Origin: Phycisphaerae bacterium | GTDB lineage: Bacteria > Planctomycetota > Phycisphaerae > Sedimentisphaerales > Anaerohalosphaeraceae | Direction: 5' to 3' | Assembly: GCA_021736615.1 (NCBI GenBank) | Contig: JAIPFN010000209.1 | Location: 1-10,494 of the forward strand | Length of the DNA stretch: 10,494 bases | Part shown: positions 1 through 7,796 of the stretch, one piece after another | Layout: every line of letters starts with the position of its first letter | Position numbering within the stretch: position 1 is the first letter of the stretch | The notes under the pieces: generated by a model | Told to the model about the DNA's origin: nothing | Seen by the model: the letters and a program-made list of their open reading frames with translations, nothing else | The model's database searches: none | Made by a program: the position numbers and the translations under genes

Positions 1-1924
1 ATTCCGGGATTAGTTTTTTGATCGCGGCTGCTATCTTGCTGTGGTTTTGTGTTTGAGCTGTTTCTATGAGTACCTCAATGCCATTATGTAGTGATTCCCG
101 GTCCTTGGGGATATTTTTCCATATACCGATTTTTGGATGGCGTGTCGGCTGCATGTCTTCGCCTTCGATAGAAAGTTCCTCAAAGAGTTTTTCGCCCGGC
201 CTCATACCTGTAAACTTTATCTCGATATCCTCATCAGGTCTGAATCCACTAAGCGTGATCAGTTCCCTGGCAAGGTGAACTATCTTGACCGATTCACCCA
301 TATCAAGCACAAATATCTCGCCGCCGGTACCCATTGTCGCGGCCTGTAAGACCAATTTGCTAGCCTCCGGAATCGTCATGAAGTACCGCTCCATTTCCGG
401 ATGGGTTACAGTAACCGGTCCGCCTTCGGCGATCTGCTTTTTAAATATCGGAACGACCGAACCGTTAGAGCCGAGCACGTTACCAAAACGAACTGTTACG
501 AAATGTGTTTTCGTTGTGCGGTTGGCGTCCTGGACATACATTTCAGCCACTCGTTTTGACGACCCCATCAGGCTTGTCGGGTTAACGGCCTTGTCCGTGC
601 TGATCATAACAAAATGACCCACGTCATTATCAGCCGAGGCATCCGCTAAATTCCTTGTGCCCACAACATTATTCTTAATAGCCTCGCCGGGATTGGTCTC
701 CATAAGCGGAACGTGCTTATGCGCAGCTGCATGGATCACCACCTCAGGCTTATATTTTGCAAAAACCTCATTAACTCGAAATCGATCGCTTATATTACAG
801 ATAATCGCCTGCATCTGAACGTCGGGATGGTTCTTTCTCAACTCGCGGTCTATAAAAAACAGTGGGTTTTCGGTAAGCTCAACAAGCAGCAGCATTTTCG
901 GCCCAAACTGACAGACCTGCCTACACATCTCCGAACCGATAGAGCCTCCGGCTCCTGTAACGAGGACTACCTTGTTATTTATAAACTTCTCTATTTCATT
1001 TAGCTCTAATTCAATCTCATCGCGGCCAAGCAGGTCATTGATGTCAACATCACGAATCTGCGAAACCTTAAGTTTGCCGGATGCAATATCCGTTATGGAA
1101 GGAACAATTCTAAAACGTTTTTTGGTACCCTGGCAAACCTGAACAACATGTCTGATCTTCTGCGGGCTCGCTCCACGCATAGCGATCGCTATCTCTTCAA
1201 TGTTATGCTTTTCGCAAATTTTGGGCAACTGCTCAACCGTACCGAGAACGCTTACGCCATGGATACTCAAACCTTGCTTTGCAGGATCATCGTCAATAAA
1301 ACCGACAACTTCGTAGGGACTGTCTTTCGTACGCATCATCTCACGCAACAAGCCCTCACCGGCATCACCTGCACCAATTATAAGGAATTTTTTAAGCCCT
1401 GTATTCGTCTCGGACATATACTCTTCATAGTAAAGCCTTACGATCATTCGTAAACCGCCAAGTACCATGATCGTAGTGAATAAATCCAGTATCAATACGC
1501 CGTCGGCGATGGCTGGAATGTTTTTTATGCCTCTGCGAATAAAATCAAAGCTGAGTATACCTGACCAAAGACATACTACTATTAAAGTGCTCGCCAACGA
1601 TGCTTTTGCAATTGATATAAGGTCGGATATTCCAACATAACGCCACCAGCCGCGAAACTGCTTGAACAATCCGAATACAACAAGCTTAGCCGGAAGAGAG
1701 AGCAAAAGTAGAAATGGAAAATCGTAAAACAACCAACTCTTCTCAAGCCGCATGTCCTTGACTATCAGAAAAGATAAAACCAGCGACACCGTAAACGACA
1801 AAACATGCAAAACCACAACCAGCAATCTTCTATGCCGTAATAAACCATCAACATCCTTTACGGAAGCCTCCGGGTTCCGCTTAATATCTGATTCGGATGT
1901 TGAGATATTAACATGTTCAGCCAT
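1..1924 (-). CDS. wbpM: WbpM/CapD-type membrane-anchored UDP-HexNAc 4,6-dehydratase (3' end cut by window edge)
   Basis: The ATG at 1924-1922 opens a frame of 641 uninterrupted codons that runs off the left edge. WbpM-class proteins are about 600-670 residues, so little is missing. A GGAG (complement of 1935-1938) lies 10 nt upstream of the start. The N-terminus has four hydrophobic segments (about residues 33-54, 62-82, 103-121, 141-160). A first Rossmann-like domain begins at IIGAGDAG (182-189), and the catalytic SDR domain begins at VTGAGGSIGSE (322-332), followed by HAAAHKHVPLME (398-409) and STDKAVNPTSLMGSSKR (442-458). In this large subfamily the usual SDR Tyr is replaced by Met, and here Met453 and Lys457 fit that pattern. 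Family members dehydrate UDP-GlcNAc to a 4-keto-6-deoxy sugar at the inner membrane, a precursor of QuiNAc/FucNAc-type residues. Substrate and final sugar are inferred. It is the last gene of the set and is separated from fkp by a long spacer, so it may have its own promoter. Confidence 0.93.
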   Translation of the reverse strand, partial: MAEHVNISTSESDIKRNPEASVKDVDGLLRHRRLLVVVLHVLSFTVSLVLSFLIVKDMRLEKSWLFYDFPFLLLLSLPAKLVVFGLFKQFRGWWRYVGISDLISIAKASLASTLIVVCLWSGILSFDFIRRGIKNIPAIADGVLILDLFTTIMVLGGLRMIVRLYYEEYMSETNTGLKKFLIIGAGDAGEGLLREMMRTKDSPYEVVGFIDDDPAKQGLSIHGVSVLGTVEQLPKICEKHNIEEIAIAMRGASPQKIRHVVQVCQGTKKRFRIVPSITDIASGKLKVSQIRDVDINDLLGRDEIELELNEIEKFINNKVVLVTGAGGSIGSEMCRQVCQFGPKMLLLVELTENPLFFIDRELRKNHPDVQMQAIICNISDRFRVNEVFAKYKPEVVIHAAAHKHVPLMETNPGEAIKNNVVGTRNLADASADNDVGHFVMISTDKAVNPTSLMGSSKRVAEMYVQDANRTTKTHFVTVRFGNVLGSNGSVVPIFKKQIAEGGPVTVTHPEMERYFMTIPEASKLVLQAATMGTGGEIFVLDMGESVKIVHLARELITLSGFRPDEDIEIKFTGMRPGEKLFEELSIEGEDMQPTRHPKIGIWKNIPKDRESLHNGIEVLIETAQTQNHSKIAAAIKKLIPE

Positions 1925-2105
1925 TTTCTAATGACTCCATATAACAATAATTTAAGGGACGCTCTAAATAGTAAAAATAAAAGTTCATAAGTCGGAGAAA
2001 AAACTAGAACTTTCAACTCCGGTAGACCAGACATGTAACTCGTTTTATAAGAAAGAATTAAATTGCTCGCCGCTTTACCTGCTTAGACTCCGTCCCCGTG
2101 GGGTG

Positions 2106-2124
2106 TCCCGATGCGAGATCGGGA
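2106..2124. repeat. Hairpin, 7-bp perfect stem with 5-nt loop
   Basis: TCCCGAT (2106-2112) pairs with ATCGGGA (2118-2124) around the loop GCGAG. A weaker palindrome, CCCC-GT-GGGG, sits just to the left at 2094-2103. Read on the plus strand the stem is followed by TTTT (2125-2128), but no plus-strand gene precedes it. Read on the minus strand, as the genes run, no T-tract follows. It is therefore more likely a dispersed palindromic intergenic element than a classical terminator. Confidence 0.5.
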
Positions 2125-2135
2125 TTTTGCTGTGC

Positions 2136-2387
2136 TTAACCTGCAACAGCCTTACTATTCGTTTTTATAGATAGAGTTTGTCTTGCCTGGGATTCCGGGT
2201 ATGCTTTTGGTACGCGTGGAATGGATTGGTGTTCGAGATCAGGTTCCAATTCTTTCCAAAAGTCGTCTTTTAGCTGCCAGTTTCCATTTTCAGGCCAAAC
2301 TAAGCCTTTAAAACTACGCTCATATTTCGGTCTTTTTTGGGGCCGACTGTTGTAAATAATGGTGCCTGCAGGGAGTGTATTGCGACC
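2136..2387 (-). pseudogene. Orphan open frame without a start codon, possible gene remnant
   Basis: Between a TAA at 2388-2390 and a TAA at 2136-2138 the minus strand holds 83 sense codons with no ATG or GTG; the only TTG is about half way along. The predicted peptide looks protein-like: it includes PAGTIIYNSRPQKRPKYE, then FKGLVWPENGNWQLKDDFW, then PRVPKAYPES, with several Trp, Pro and charged residues. No known family was recognised. The absence of a start and the position just 27 bp downstream of the fkp stop suggest the C-terminal end of a decayed or inserted gene, not a functional product. An unusual start codon or chance openness cannot be excluded. The hairpin at 2106-2124 follows its stop directly. 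Confidence 0.35.
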
Positions 2388-2414
2388 TTACATGTCGCTA
2401 TAAGTGCATCGATT

Positions 2415-5400
2415 CTAACAAACCGTCACAACAAGCCCATCGTTGTTTACGTTAAAATCGAAAAATCTGCTTCTTTCGTTTGGAGGATCGGAATTTAGCA
2501 TCGACCGGATCTGCACGGCATCTTGAGGCGACTTGCAGACCATAAACATAAACCCGCCGCCGCCGGCACCCAAAAGCTTGGCCCCATAAACATGCGGTTC
2601 TATGCGTGCAAACAGCTTTTCGACCTCATCATTGGTCGAGTTCGGGTCAAGCTGCTTATTCAGCTGCCAGGCGCAGTCGACCAGCCGACCAAAGGCCGGC
2701 ATATCCTTACGCGAAAGCGTCTCGGCAACGCGAGCGGTAAGGCCCTTGATCTTAGTCAAAGTTGCCATGCACCCGCGGTTTCGATTGAGGTAAGAACCGA
2801 CAACCTGCTCAAGAATATTTTTGGCCAGGCGGGTAATGCCGGTATAATATAGTAAGGTGGAACCGCCATTAGTCGCCGGGTCCATAATATCGGACGGTAA
2901 ATAATGAATCCGCGGATCGGGGACAAGTCCGGCATCTGCATACACGATCTTGACACCGCCGAGAACGCCGCCGACCTGATCCTGCCAGCCGCCGCCGGTC
3001 GTCAGTGCCTGTTCCAACTGAAGCACCTTGTTAAACAGATCGGTAGGTGTAAGCTCGCGGCCCATCGCCCGATAAATAACCGCCACGATAACGGCACCGA
3101 GAATACTCGAAGTCCCCAGACCGCTGCCCTTAGGGATCGCGGCGAGCGTAGTAATTTCTATTCCGCCGCCAAAGGTCTCGAGCATCTTCTTTAAGGTAAT
3201 GCCTTTTGGCCAGTCGGCAATCTCGGGCGAAAAACCGGACAAAGCAAGTGCCGCCTTAACAAGCCCATATTTACTGGTCGGCTCGCTATAGTCGAGCAGT
3301 TCGTTAATATCGGTTATCTTGATCCGCGTGCCGAGGTCAATCGAACCGATCGTAATAACCGGCTCATCGGTCACCCGCAAATATGCCTGTAAGGGCGATT
3401 GTCCGTTCAGGTCGATAGCGGTATTGACTACACATCCTCCGTATTCCAGTGAGTATGGCGGAGTATCCGTCCAGCCGCCGCCGGTGTCGAACCTGACAGG
3501 GCTGCGTCCCCATACTATCTCATCGCTTCTAAGTTTGCTGACCGGAGGGTTCACTTTTTCACTGCCGCTAAAGATGATCGATTTGCCTAAGACATCGAAT
3601 GCCAGGCTTCGTGCTTTTGCGGCCCAGTCACTAACTGTCATACCGGAATTGACATGCAGGCCCAGAGAATCGAGCCAGTCATTTTCGGCATCGCTTAGAT
3701 TTTTGCTTAGACCCTCCAGTGCAGCCGACATTGTGACGGACGTGTCTTGGTTGACATTTTCAAGCACCGCACCAAGCGTATGTATGATACGCGGAAAAAC
3801 CAGTTTGCCCAGGCCGCTGCCGTTATCATAATTCCATTTCGCTTCGGAAATAAGAGCGGCGATCCAGGCGGTTCTGTCGGCGGGGACGCTCAAGACATCG
3901 GTCAGTATGCACGTAAGTTCGTCTGCGGAAAATTCGCTGGCTGTTCGGAAAATATTTCGCAGGAAGTTTTTTATCTGCTCGGCGCGGATCGCCAGGCGTT
4001 TCTTAAAGAACAGTTGCGGATCGGTCAGTCGGGCTATCTCGGCAACGCTGAAACGCCGGGCCTGTTTCCAGCTTTTGATCTGCTCGCTCGTGGCACTTGC
4101 CGGGTCATACATCCAGAGCCAGTCCGAATATTTGTCAGCCGACGATACCGCCGGGAAAACCCGCGCATCCCAAAGCGACCTCTTATCTATTTCAATGGAA
4201 CTGTCCCAGACATCTTCGGCGGTTGCACCGACAGTATCGAGCCATTCCATAACTGGTCTGCCGCAGAACGTCGCCTTTTGCTTAAGCGTATCTTTGAAAG
4301 TGTCACCCACTCCATAACATCGCACAAACCATGTTTCGCCGCCTTCGGGCAAGTTGCCCGCGATAACATCAAGGCAGCTGCCTGCGGCAAGATCCAGGGG
4401 CTTATCGATGTCGACGCCAATGACGACATTTTCGCCGGCAAGCGTAACTGGCGAACCGATACGGCAACCCTCAACCCACGACCAGGAACCTGTAAGCTGT
4501 CCGTCGGCGTGAATGTCGTTATTTATATCCAGGCAGGAATTCAGCTTCGATGCCCCCCTGTCCTGCTGGATCAGTGCCGTCCCGCTGCGAATGATATTTG
4601 CAGTCGTTCCAAAATCGATAAAGTCGCAATGACGCAGCAGCTCAAGATTAAAATCGATGTCGCCGAGTCCCTGCAAAAGCCTGCCAAGCAAAACATCGTC
4701 CCACGTCGACCCGCTTGACCGCGACATCTTAATATGATGCGACGAGGTCACCTCGCTGCCCATCCCGCAGCATATTTCACGGTAGAAGTCCAGCCCGCGA
4801 TCCATAACAGCCTGGCCCATCTCGCCGGAAAGTTCCAGCTTGCCGCCGTTACCTGCGCTAAGTCCGAATATCTCCAGCAAACGAACAGCCGTATCGGCAT
4901 CGAAATTCATAACGCCGATGTCGAGTATTGACTGACCGTAATGGTCGGTTGCGCCCATGGCCTTCTGCTGGGAGGGAGTTGGTTTCTGCAAAAACTTTTT
5001 AACGCGGCCATTGCTGTCGACGCCGCAAAATACGCCATGATTGGCGGCTTGCGCCGGCGGTGCATAACAGCCAAGACCTGTAAGTCCGCACTTGTCGAAT
5101 TTCACACGCCCCGGATCGAACCGAAGCATAACGTCACCGGAGGTTATTACCACCTGCCCGTTACCGGCAGGCGGTTCAGGAAGCGCAAGGTAGGTTGGAA
5201 GCTGACGGTCGAAGAGTGTCATCGGAAGGCAGCTGTCCGATTCGCCGGGAACCGGAACGAATATTTTGCCGCAGGGACCGTAAGCAGGCAGACGCTTGGA
5301 ATCGCCGCCGGCATGGATTATCAGTATTCGCTGATCGCTAAGCACCTGCCGTAAGCTGCTCGTATCAGCGGCGCCATCGTCCATCTCCTGCCGCAATACC

Positions 5401-5579
5401 TCCATAAGACAAAACAGCGTACTACCGCCGGAGCCTACGCGTCTGCCGCCCGGATCGGCAACGACCAGCACATTGGCAACATCGCCAAGAAGACCGAGCC
5501 GGGCCCGCAAATCAAGCTGAGCCTGATACCCCGCCGCCTGCTCATCGTTAGAGGCAGTTATGATCAGATAGTTCCACAT
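2415..5579 (-). CDS. fkp: Bifunctional L-fucokinase / L-fucose-1-phosphate guanylyltransferase (Fkp/FKGP)
   Basis: A cytoplasmic salvage enzyme: the kinase makes L-fucose-1-phosphate from L-fucose and ATP, and the pyrophosphorylase joins it to GTP, giving GDP-L-fucose for glycan fucosylation. The product has 1054 residues. The N-terminal pyrophosphorylase half shows VGSGGSTL (48-55) and HAGGDSKRLPAYGPCGK (89-105), the nucleotide-binding signature of fucose pyrophosphorylases. The C-terminal GHMP kinase half starts with VWGRSPVRFDTGGGWTDTPP (689-708), has the phosphate-binding motif PKGSGLGTSS (816-825), TGGGWQDQVGG (861-871) and the C-terminal motif GAKLLGAGGGGF (999-1010). Order and motifs match Bacteroides Fkp (949 aa) and plant FKGP (about 1055 aa), so the length is nearer the plant form. 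The start is ATG with only a weak ribosome binding site (CTGGAA). Base composition is visibly richer in G+C than in the HEPN/MNT genes upstream. The assignment is firm; activity of each half is inferred. Confidence 0.94.
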   Translation of the reverse strand: MWNYLIITASNDEQAAGYQAQLDLRARLGLLGDVANVLVVADPGGRRVGSGGSTLFCLMEVLRQEMDDGAADTSSLRQVLSDQRILIIHAGGDSKRLPAYGPCGKIFVPVPGESDSCLPMTLFDRQLPTYLALPEPPAGNGQVVITSGDVMLRFDPGRVKFDKCGLTGLGCYAPPAQAANHGVFCGVDSNGRVKKFLQKPTPSQQKAMGATDHYGQSILDIGVMNFDADTAVRLLEIFGLSAGNGGKLELSGEMGQAVMDRGLDFYREICCGMGSEVTSSHHIKMSRSSGSTWDDVLLGRLLQGLGDIDFNLELLRHCDFIDFGTTANIIRSGTALIQQDRGASKLNSCLDINNDIHADGQLTGSWSWVEGCRIGSPVTLAGENVVIGVDIDKPLDLAAGSCLDVIAGNLPEGGETWFVRCYGVGDTFKDTLKQKATFCGRPVMEWLDTVGATAEDVWDSSIEIDKRSLWDARVFPAVSSADKYSDWLWMYDPASATSEQIKSWKQARRFSVAEIARLTDPQLFFKKRLAIRAEQIKNFLRNIFRTASEFSADELTCILTDVLSVPADRTAWIAALISEAKWNYDNGSGLGKLVFPRIIHTLGAVLENVNQDTSVTMSAALEGLSKNLSDAENDWLDSLGLHVNSGMTVSDWAAKARSLAFDVLGKSIIFSGSEKVNPPVSKLRSDEIVWGRSPVRFDTGGGWTDTPPYSLEYGGCVVNTAIDLNGQSPLQAYLRVTDEPVITIGSIDLGTRIKITDINELLDYSEPTSKYGLVKAALALSGFSPEIADWPKGITLKKMLETFGGGIEITTLAAIPKGSGLGTSSILGAVIVAVIYRAMGRELTPTDLFNKVLQLEQALTTGGGWQDQVGGVLGGVKIVYADAGLVPDPRIHYLPSDIMDPATNGGSTLLYYTGITRLAKNILEQVVGSYLNRNRGCMATLTKIKGLTARVAETLSRKDMPAFGRLVDCAWQLNKQLDPNSTNDEVEKLFARIEPHVYGAKLLGAGGGGFMFMVCKSPQDAVQIRSMLNSDPPNERSRFFDFNVNNDGLVVTVC

Positions 5580-5648
5580 TTTTCCAGTTCCAGGTTAATT
5601 GAGTGAAAGAATAAGTGCGTTTAAAAGTTATGAATATGAAATCGAATT

Positions 5649-6053
5649 CTACAGAATATCCTTTTTAAATTTGCTAAAAGTATTTCCGATCTCATCCATC
5701 AATGTTTGCATTCTATCGGCTCTTAGATCGAGAACGTAAGCATTTCTATACAAATGCCGAAATGTCAGGTAAGGTATCAGCATATCCAAAGTCCTGTTAG
5801 AAATAAATTCATGCTGAACGGCCTGCTGAAGTATCTGCTGGTGCCACTGATCACCCTGCGGAATCGGCTTGCCACATGCTAAAAAAGTTTGCTTTAGTAT
5901 ATTTTCGATACCATTGTAAAAACTCTGCAATATCCCTCCGACACCGGACAGTTCCAGATCGTTAAGCTCCGAGAGAGGGCTGCCTGGCAACTGTTCAATG
6001 GAACGGGCCATCTGCTCAAGTTCAGCTTCTATTTTCTTGCGATAGTCAGCCAT
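5649..6053 (-). CDS. HepT-like HEPN domain protein (putative RNase toxin), cassette 1
   Basis: This 134-residue, largely alpha-helical protein resembles the HepT-like HEPN family found next to nucleotidyltransferase antitoxins. Seen motifs are FYNGIENILKQ (45-55), then DQWHQQIL (68-75), and the C-terminal FRHLYRNAY (98-106) followed by a KFKKDI tail. Relatives carry Rx4HxY here (typically FRHFFRHAY). In this protein the His position is Asn104 (codon AAT, plus 5742-5744), while Arg99 and Tyr106 remain. HEPN toxins of this kind cut RNA, and the partner MNT protein can silence them by adding AMP to the Tyr. With His lost, nuclease activity may be reduced or altered (inference). The ATG at 6053-6051 is chosen because its ATGGCTGA overlaps the end of the MNT gene by 8 bp, typical of coupled translation. 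A longer frame from 6116 would add an unconserved N-terminus. The gene ends 69 bp before fkp. Confidence 0.82.
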   Translation of the reverse strand: MADYRKKIEAELEQMARSIEQLPGSPLSELNDLELSGVGGILQSFYNGIENILKQTFLACGKPIPQGDQWHQQILQQAVQHEFISNRTLDMLIPYLTFRHLYRNAYVLDLRADRMQTLMDEIGNTFSKFKKDIL

Positions 6054-6315
6054 AAAGCACAATACCTTCTTCCAGGATAATATCGGTAAATTTGGATGGC
6101 ACGGAAAGATCAACAATATCGACCGGTTTGGTAAGAGCCATCATAAGCTCGCCGCAATACCGATAGTAATCCTTTGAAGCGACTCCATCAATAGCAAGAT
6201 CTATATCATTGGCTTGTCGATGCGGATCCAGAGATGATCCGAACAAAACAACTTTCCGCGCATTATACTTACTGGAAAGTTGCTTAATAGTTTCAATGTC
6301 ATTTTGCGATACCAT
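6046..6315 (-). CDS. Minimal nucleotidyltransferase (MNT/MntA-like putative antitoxin), cassette 1
   Basis: This 89-residue protein is a stand-alone polymerase-beta-fold nucleotidyltransferase. VVLFGSSLD (22-30) gives the GS motif and NDIDLAID (36-43) the metal-binding pair Asp37/Asp39. Asp66 in KPVDIVDL (63-70) is the likely third carboxylate. The catalytic set appears complete, although the usual Tyr/Phe-Ala-x-Gly after GS is replaced by SLDP. In characterised MntA/HepT pairs this enzyme AMPylates the HEPN toxin and so neutralises it; the same role here is inferred from the neighbour. An AGGAGT ribosome binding site (complement of 6323-6328) lies about 8 nt upstream of the ATG. The stop overlaps the start of the HEPN gene by 8 bp, so the two are one translational unit in the order antitoxin then toxin. 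Confidence 0.85.
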   Translation of the reverse strand: MVSQNDIETIKQLSSKYNARKVVLFGSSLDPHRQANDIDLAIDGVASKDYYRYCGELMMALTKPVDIVDLSVPSKFTDIILEEGIVLYG

Positions 6316-6378
6316 AGCATTGACTCCTATTGTAAAACTTTACGACCGAATGCGACAAAGCACACTCTACGGTAGATA

Positions 6379-7686
6379 CTACGCCTTAACGATTTTTTTT
6401 CGGCCCTTCTTGACGTCTGCTGTTGCGTTTCTGGTATCTACCACCAGCTGCGAATTTTCGACGATCCATTTATAATCATAATCACTGTGATCGGTAGCTA
6501 TCAGAACCGCGTCGTAAGTCTTCAGCATTTTTGCGGTAAGGTTTACGCTCTTCATCTGCAAGTCGTAATCACGCTGTTTATGCGTCTGCGGAATATACGG
6601 ATCATTGTAGTCAACCTTGGCGCCCTTTTCTTTCAGCAGTTCGATAAGCTCCAGCGACGGCGATTCGCGCACGTCATCAATGTCCTTTTTGTAAGCAAGA
6701 CCGAGGACGAGGATCTTTGAACCCTTGACGCTTTTCTTTTTGTCGTTGAGAGCGTCCATCATTCTACTGACTACATAGTTTGGCATGTCGGTGTTAATTT
6801 CACCGGCTAACTCAATAAAGCGAGTTGGCATTCCGTACTGGCGAGCTTTCCATGTAAGATAGAACGGATCGATCGGGATGCAATGTCCGCCGAGACCGGG
6901 GCCGGGGTAGAATGCTTTAAAGCCGAACGGTTTCGTGCTAGCCGCCCGGATGACTTCCCATACGTCAATACCCATTTTGTCGAACAATTGTTTCAACTCG
7001 TTGACCATCGCGATATTTACGCAGCGGTAAGTGTTCTCGATGATCTTAGCGGCCTCGGCGATCTCGCAGGAGTCGACCGGCACTAGCGTATCGATAGCAC
7101 AGCTGTAAACGTCGAGGGCCATGTCGAGACTTGCTTTGTCCAAACCGCCGACAACTTTCGGTATGGTCGAAGTGCGAAATTCCTTGTTGCCCGGATCCTC
7201 ACGCTCCGGCGAGTACGCCATGTAAAAATCCTTGCCCGCCTTAAGGCCCGATGACTCAAGTATCGGCAGCATCAATTCGCGGGTTGTGCCCGGATATGTC
7301 GTACTTTCCAGAACGACAAGCTGACCTTTACGCAGATATTTGGCGATTGTCTTGCACGTCTCTTCGACATAGAACATATCCGGCTCGCGGTTTTCGGTAA
7401 GCGGCGTCGGCACGCAGATAAGAAGCGTGTCCGGTTTGCTGAGCTGATTCATCTTGTCGGTAGCCCTGAAACGCCCCGTACTTATCATATCGGTAAGCTG
7501 AGAGTTCGGTATGTGCTTGATCGGACTTATGCCGCGGTTGACCTTGTTGACCATCGCGGTATTAACATCAAACCCAAGCACCTTAGCCCCGCCAATGCAA
7601 AACTCGCGGGCAAGCGGCAGGCCCACATAACCCAGTCCAATAATACCAACATAATGAGATTTTTCTTCTACTGTTTTCTTCGACAT
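6379..7686 (-). CDS. wbpA: UDP-N-acetylglucosamine 6-dehydrogenase (WbpA-type nucleotide sugar dehydrogenase)
   Basis: A 435-residue NAD-dependent UDP-sugar dehydrogenase that oxidises C6 of the sugar to a carboxylate, probably turning UDP-GlcNAc into UDP-GlcNAcA for surface polysaccharide. The N-terminal Rossmann motif is IIGLGYVGLP (15-24). STTYPGTTRE (128-137) and YSPEREDPGN (158-167) are typical of the WbpA/WecC/TviB branch. The central domain has EAAKIIENTYR (211-221) with conserved Lys214 and Asn218. The catalytic Cys269 sits in GPGLGGHCIPIDP (262-274). The HCIPIDP form, in place of the SCFPKD form of UDP-glucose dehydrogenases, favours an N-acetylated substrate. The C-terminal UDP-binding domain starts near VLGLAYKKDIDDVRESP (327-343). 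Length is normal for the family. A GAGGA ribosome binding site lies 8 nt before the ATG. The gene sits alone between two HEPN/MNT cassettes. The exact HexNAc substrate is inferred. Confidence 0.92.
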   Translation of the reverse strand: MSKKTVEEKSHYVGIIGLGYVGLPLAREFCIGGAKVLGFDVNTAMVNKVNRGISPIKHIPNSQLTDMISTGRFRATDKMNQLSKPDTLLICVPTPLTENREPDMFYVEETCKTIAKYLRKGQLVVLESTTYPGTTRELMLPILESSGLKAGKDFYMAYSPEREDPGNKEFRTSTIPKVVGGLDKASLDMALDVYSCAIDTLVPVDSCEIAEAAKIIENTYRCVNIAMVNELKQLFDKMGIDVWEVIRAASTKPFGFKAFYPGPGLGGHCIPIDPFYLTWKARQYGMPTRFIELAGEINTDMPNYVVSRMMDALNDKKKSVKGSKILVLGLAYKKDIDDVRESPSLELIELLKEKGAKVDYNDPYIPQTHKQRDYDLQMKSVNLTAKMLKTYDAVLIATDHSDYDYKWIVENSQLVVDTRNATADVKKGRKKIVKA

Positions 7687-7750
7687 AATAATATTCCTCT
7701 AAAGATAATTTTCTAACCACTTATCAGGTGGATTTTAAAACATGAACATA

Positions 7751-7769
7751 AAATTTGAATATCAAATTT
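7751..7769. repeat. AT-rich perfect inverted repeat, 8-bp arms and 3-nt loop
   Basis: AAATTTGA (7751-7758) and TCAAATTT (7762-7769) are exact reverse complements around ATA. The repeat lies in the 110-bp gap between the end of the cassette 2 MNT gene and the start of the dehydrogenase gene, which is strongly AT-rich. It could be an operator half-site pair, a weak terminator without a strong T-tract, or chance in AT-rich DNA. No further evidence separates these. Confidence 0.4.
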
Positions 7770-7796
7770 AATACAATAAACCAATAAGTTTTTTGT

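Larger units (their letters stand above)
1925..2414. other. 490-bp spacer between fkp and the wbpM-like gene
   Basis: This is the longest gap in the window. It contains an orphan open frame without a start codon (2136-2387), a 7-bp hairpin (2106-2124) next to a small CCCC-GT-GGGG palindrome (2094-2103), and the AT-rich leader of the wbpM-like gene with its GGAG ribosome binding site at 1935-1938. I saw no convincing sigma70 promoter on the minus strand: boxes resembling TTGAAA around 2010-2020 lack a well-spaced -10 partner. Nothing else was recognised. Confidence 0.5.

Noticed and set aside
66..1453. Several plus-strand open frames of 70-110 codons at the left end
   Set aside because: All are antisense shadows of the wbpM-like gene, whose frame on the minus strand is continuous and carries all expected motifs.
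3747..4718. A 323-codon plus-strand open frame, with other long plus-strand frames at 3319-3831, 4941-5354 and 3907-4317
   Set aside because: They lie wholly inside fkp on the opposite strand, show no family motifs, and arise from the G+C-rich codons of that well-supported gene.
6054..6116. Extended N-terminus for the cassette 1 HEPN protein from an ATG at 6116
   Set aside because: It would overlap most of the conserved end of the MNT gene and add an unconserved peptide. The ATG at 6053 gives the usual short overlap and family-like length.
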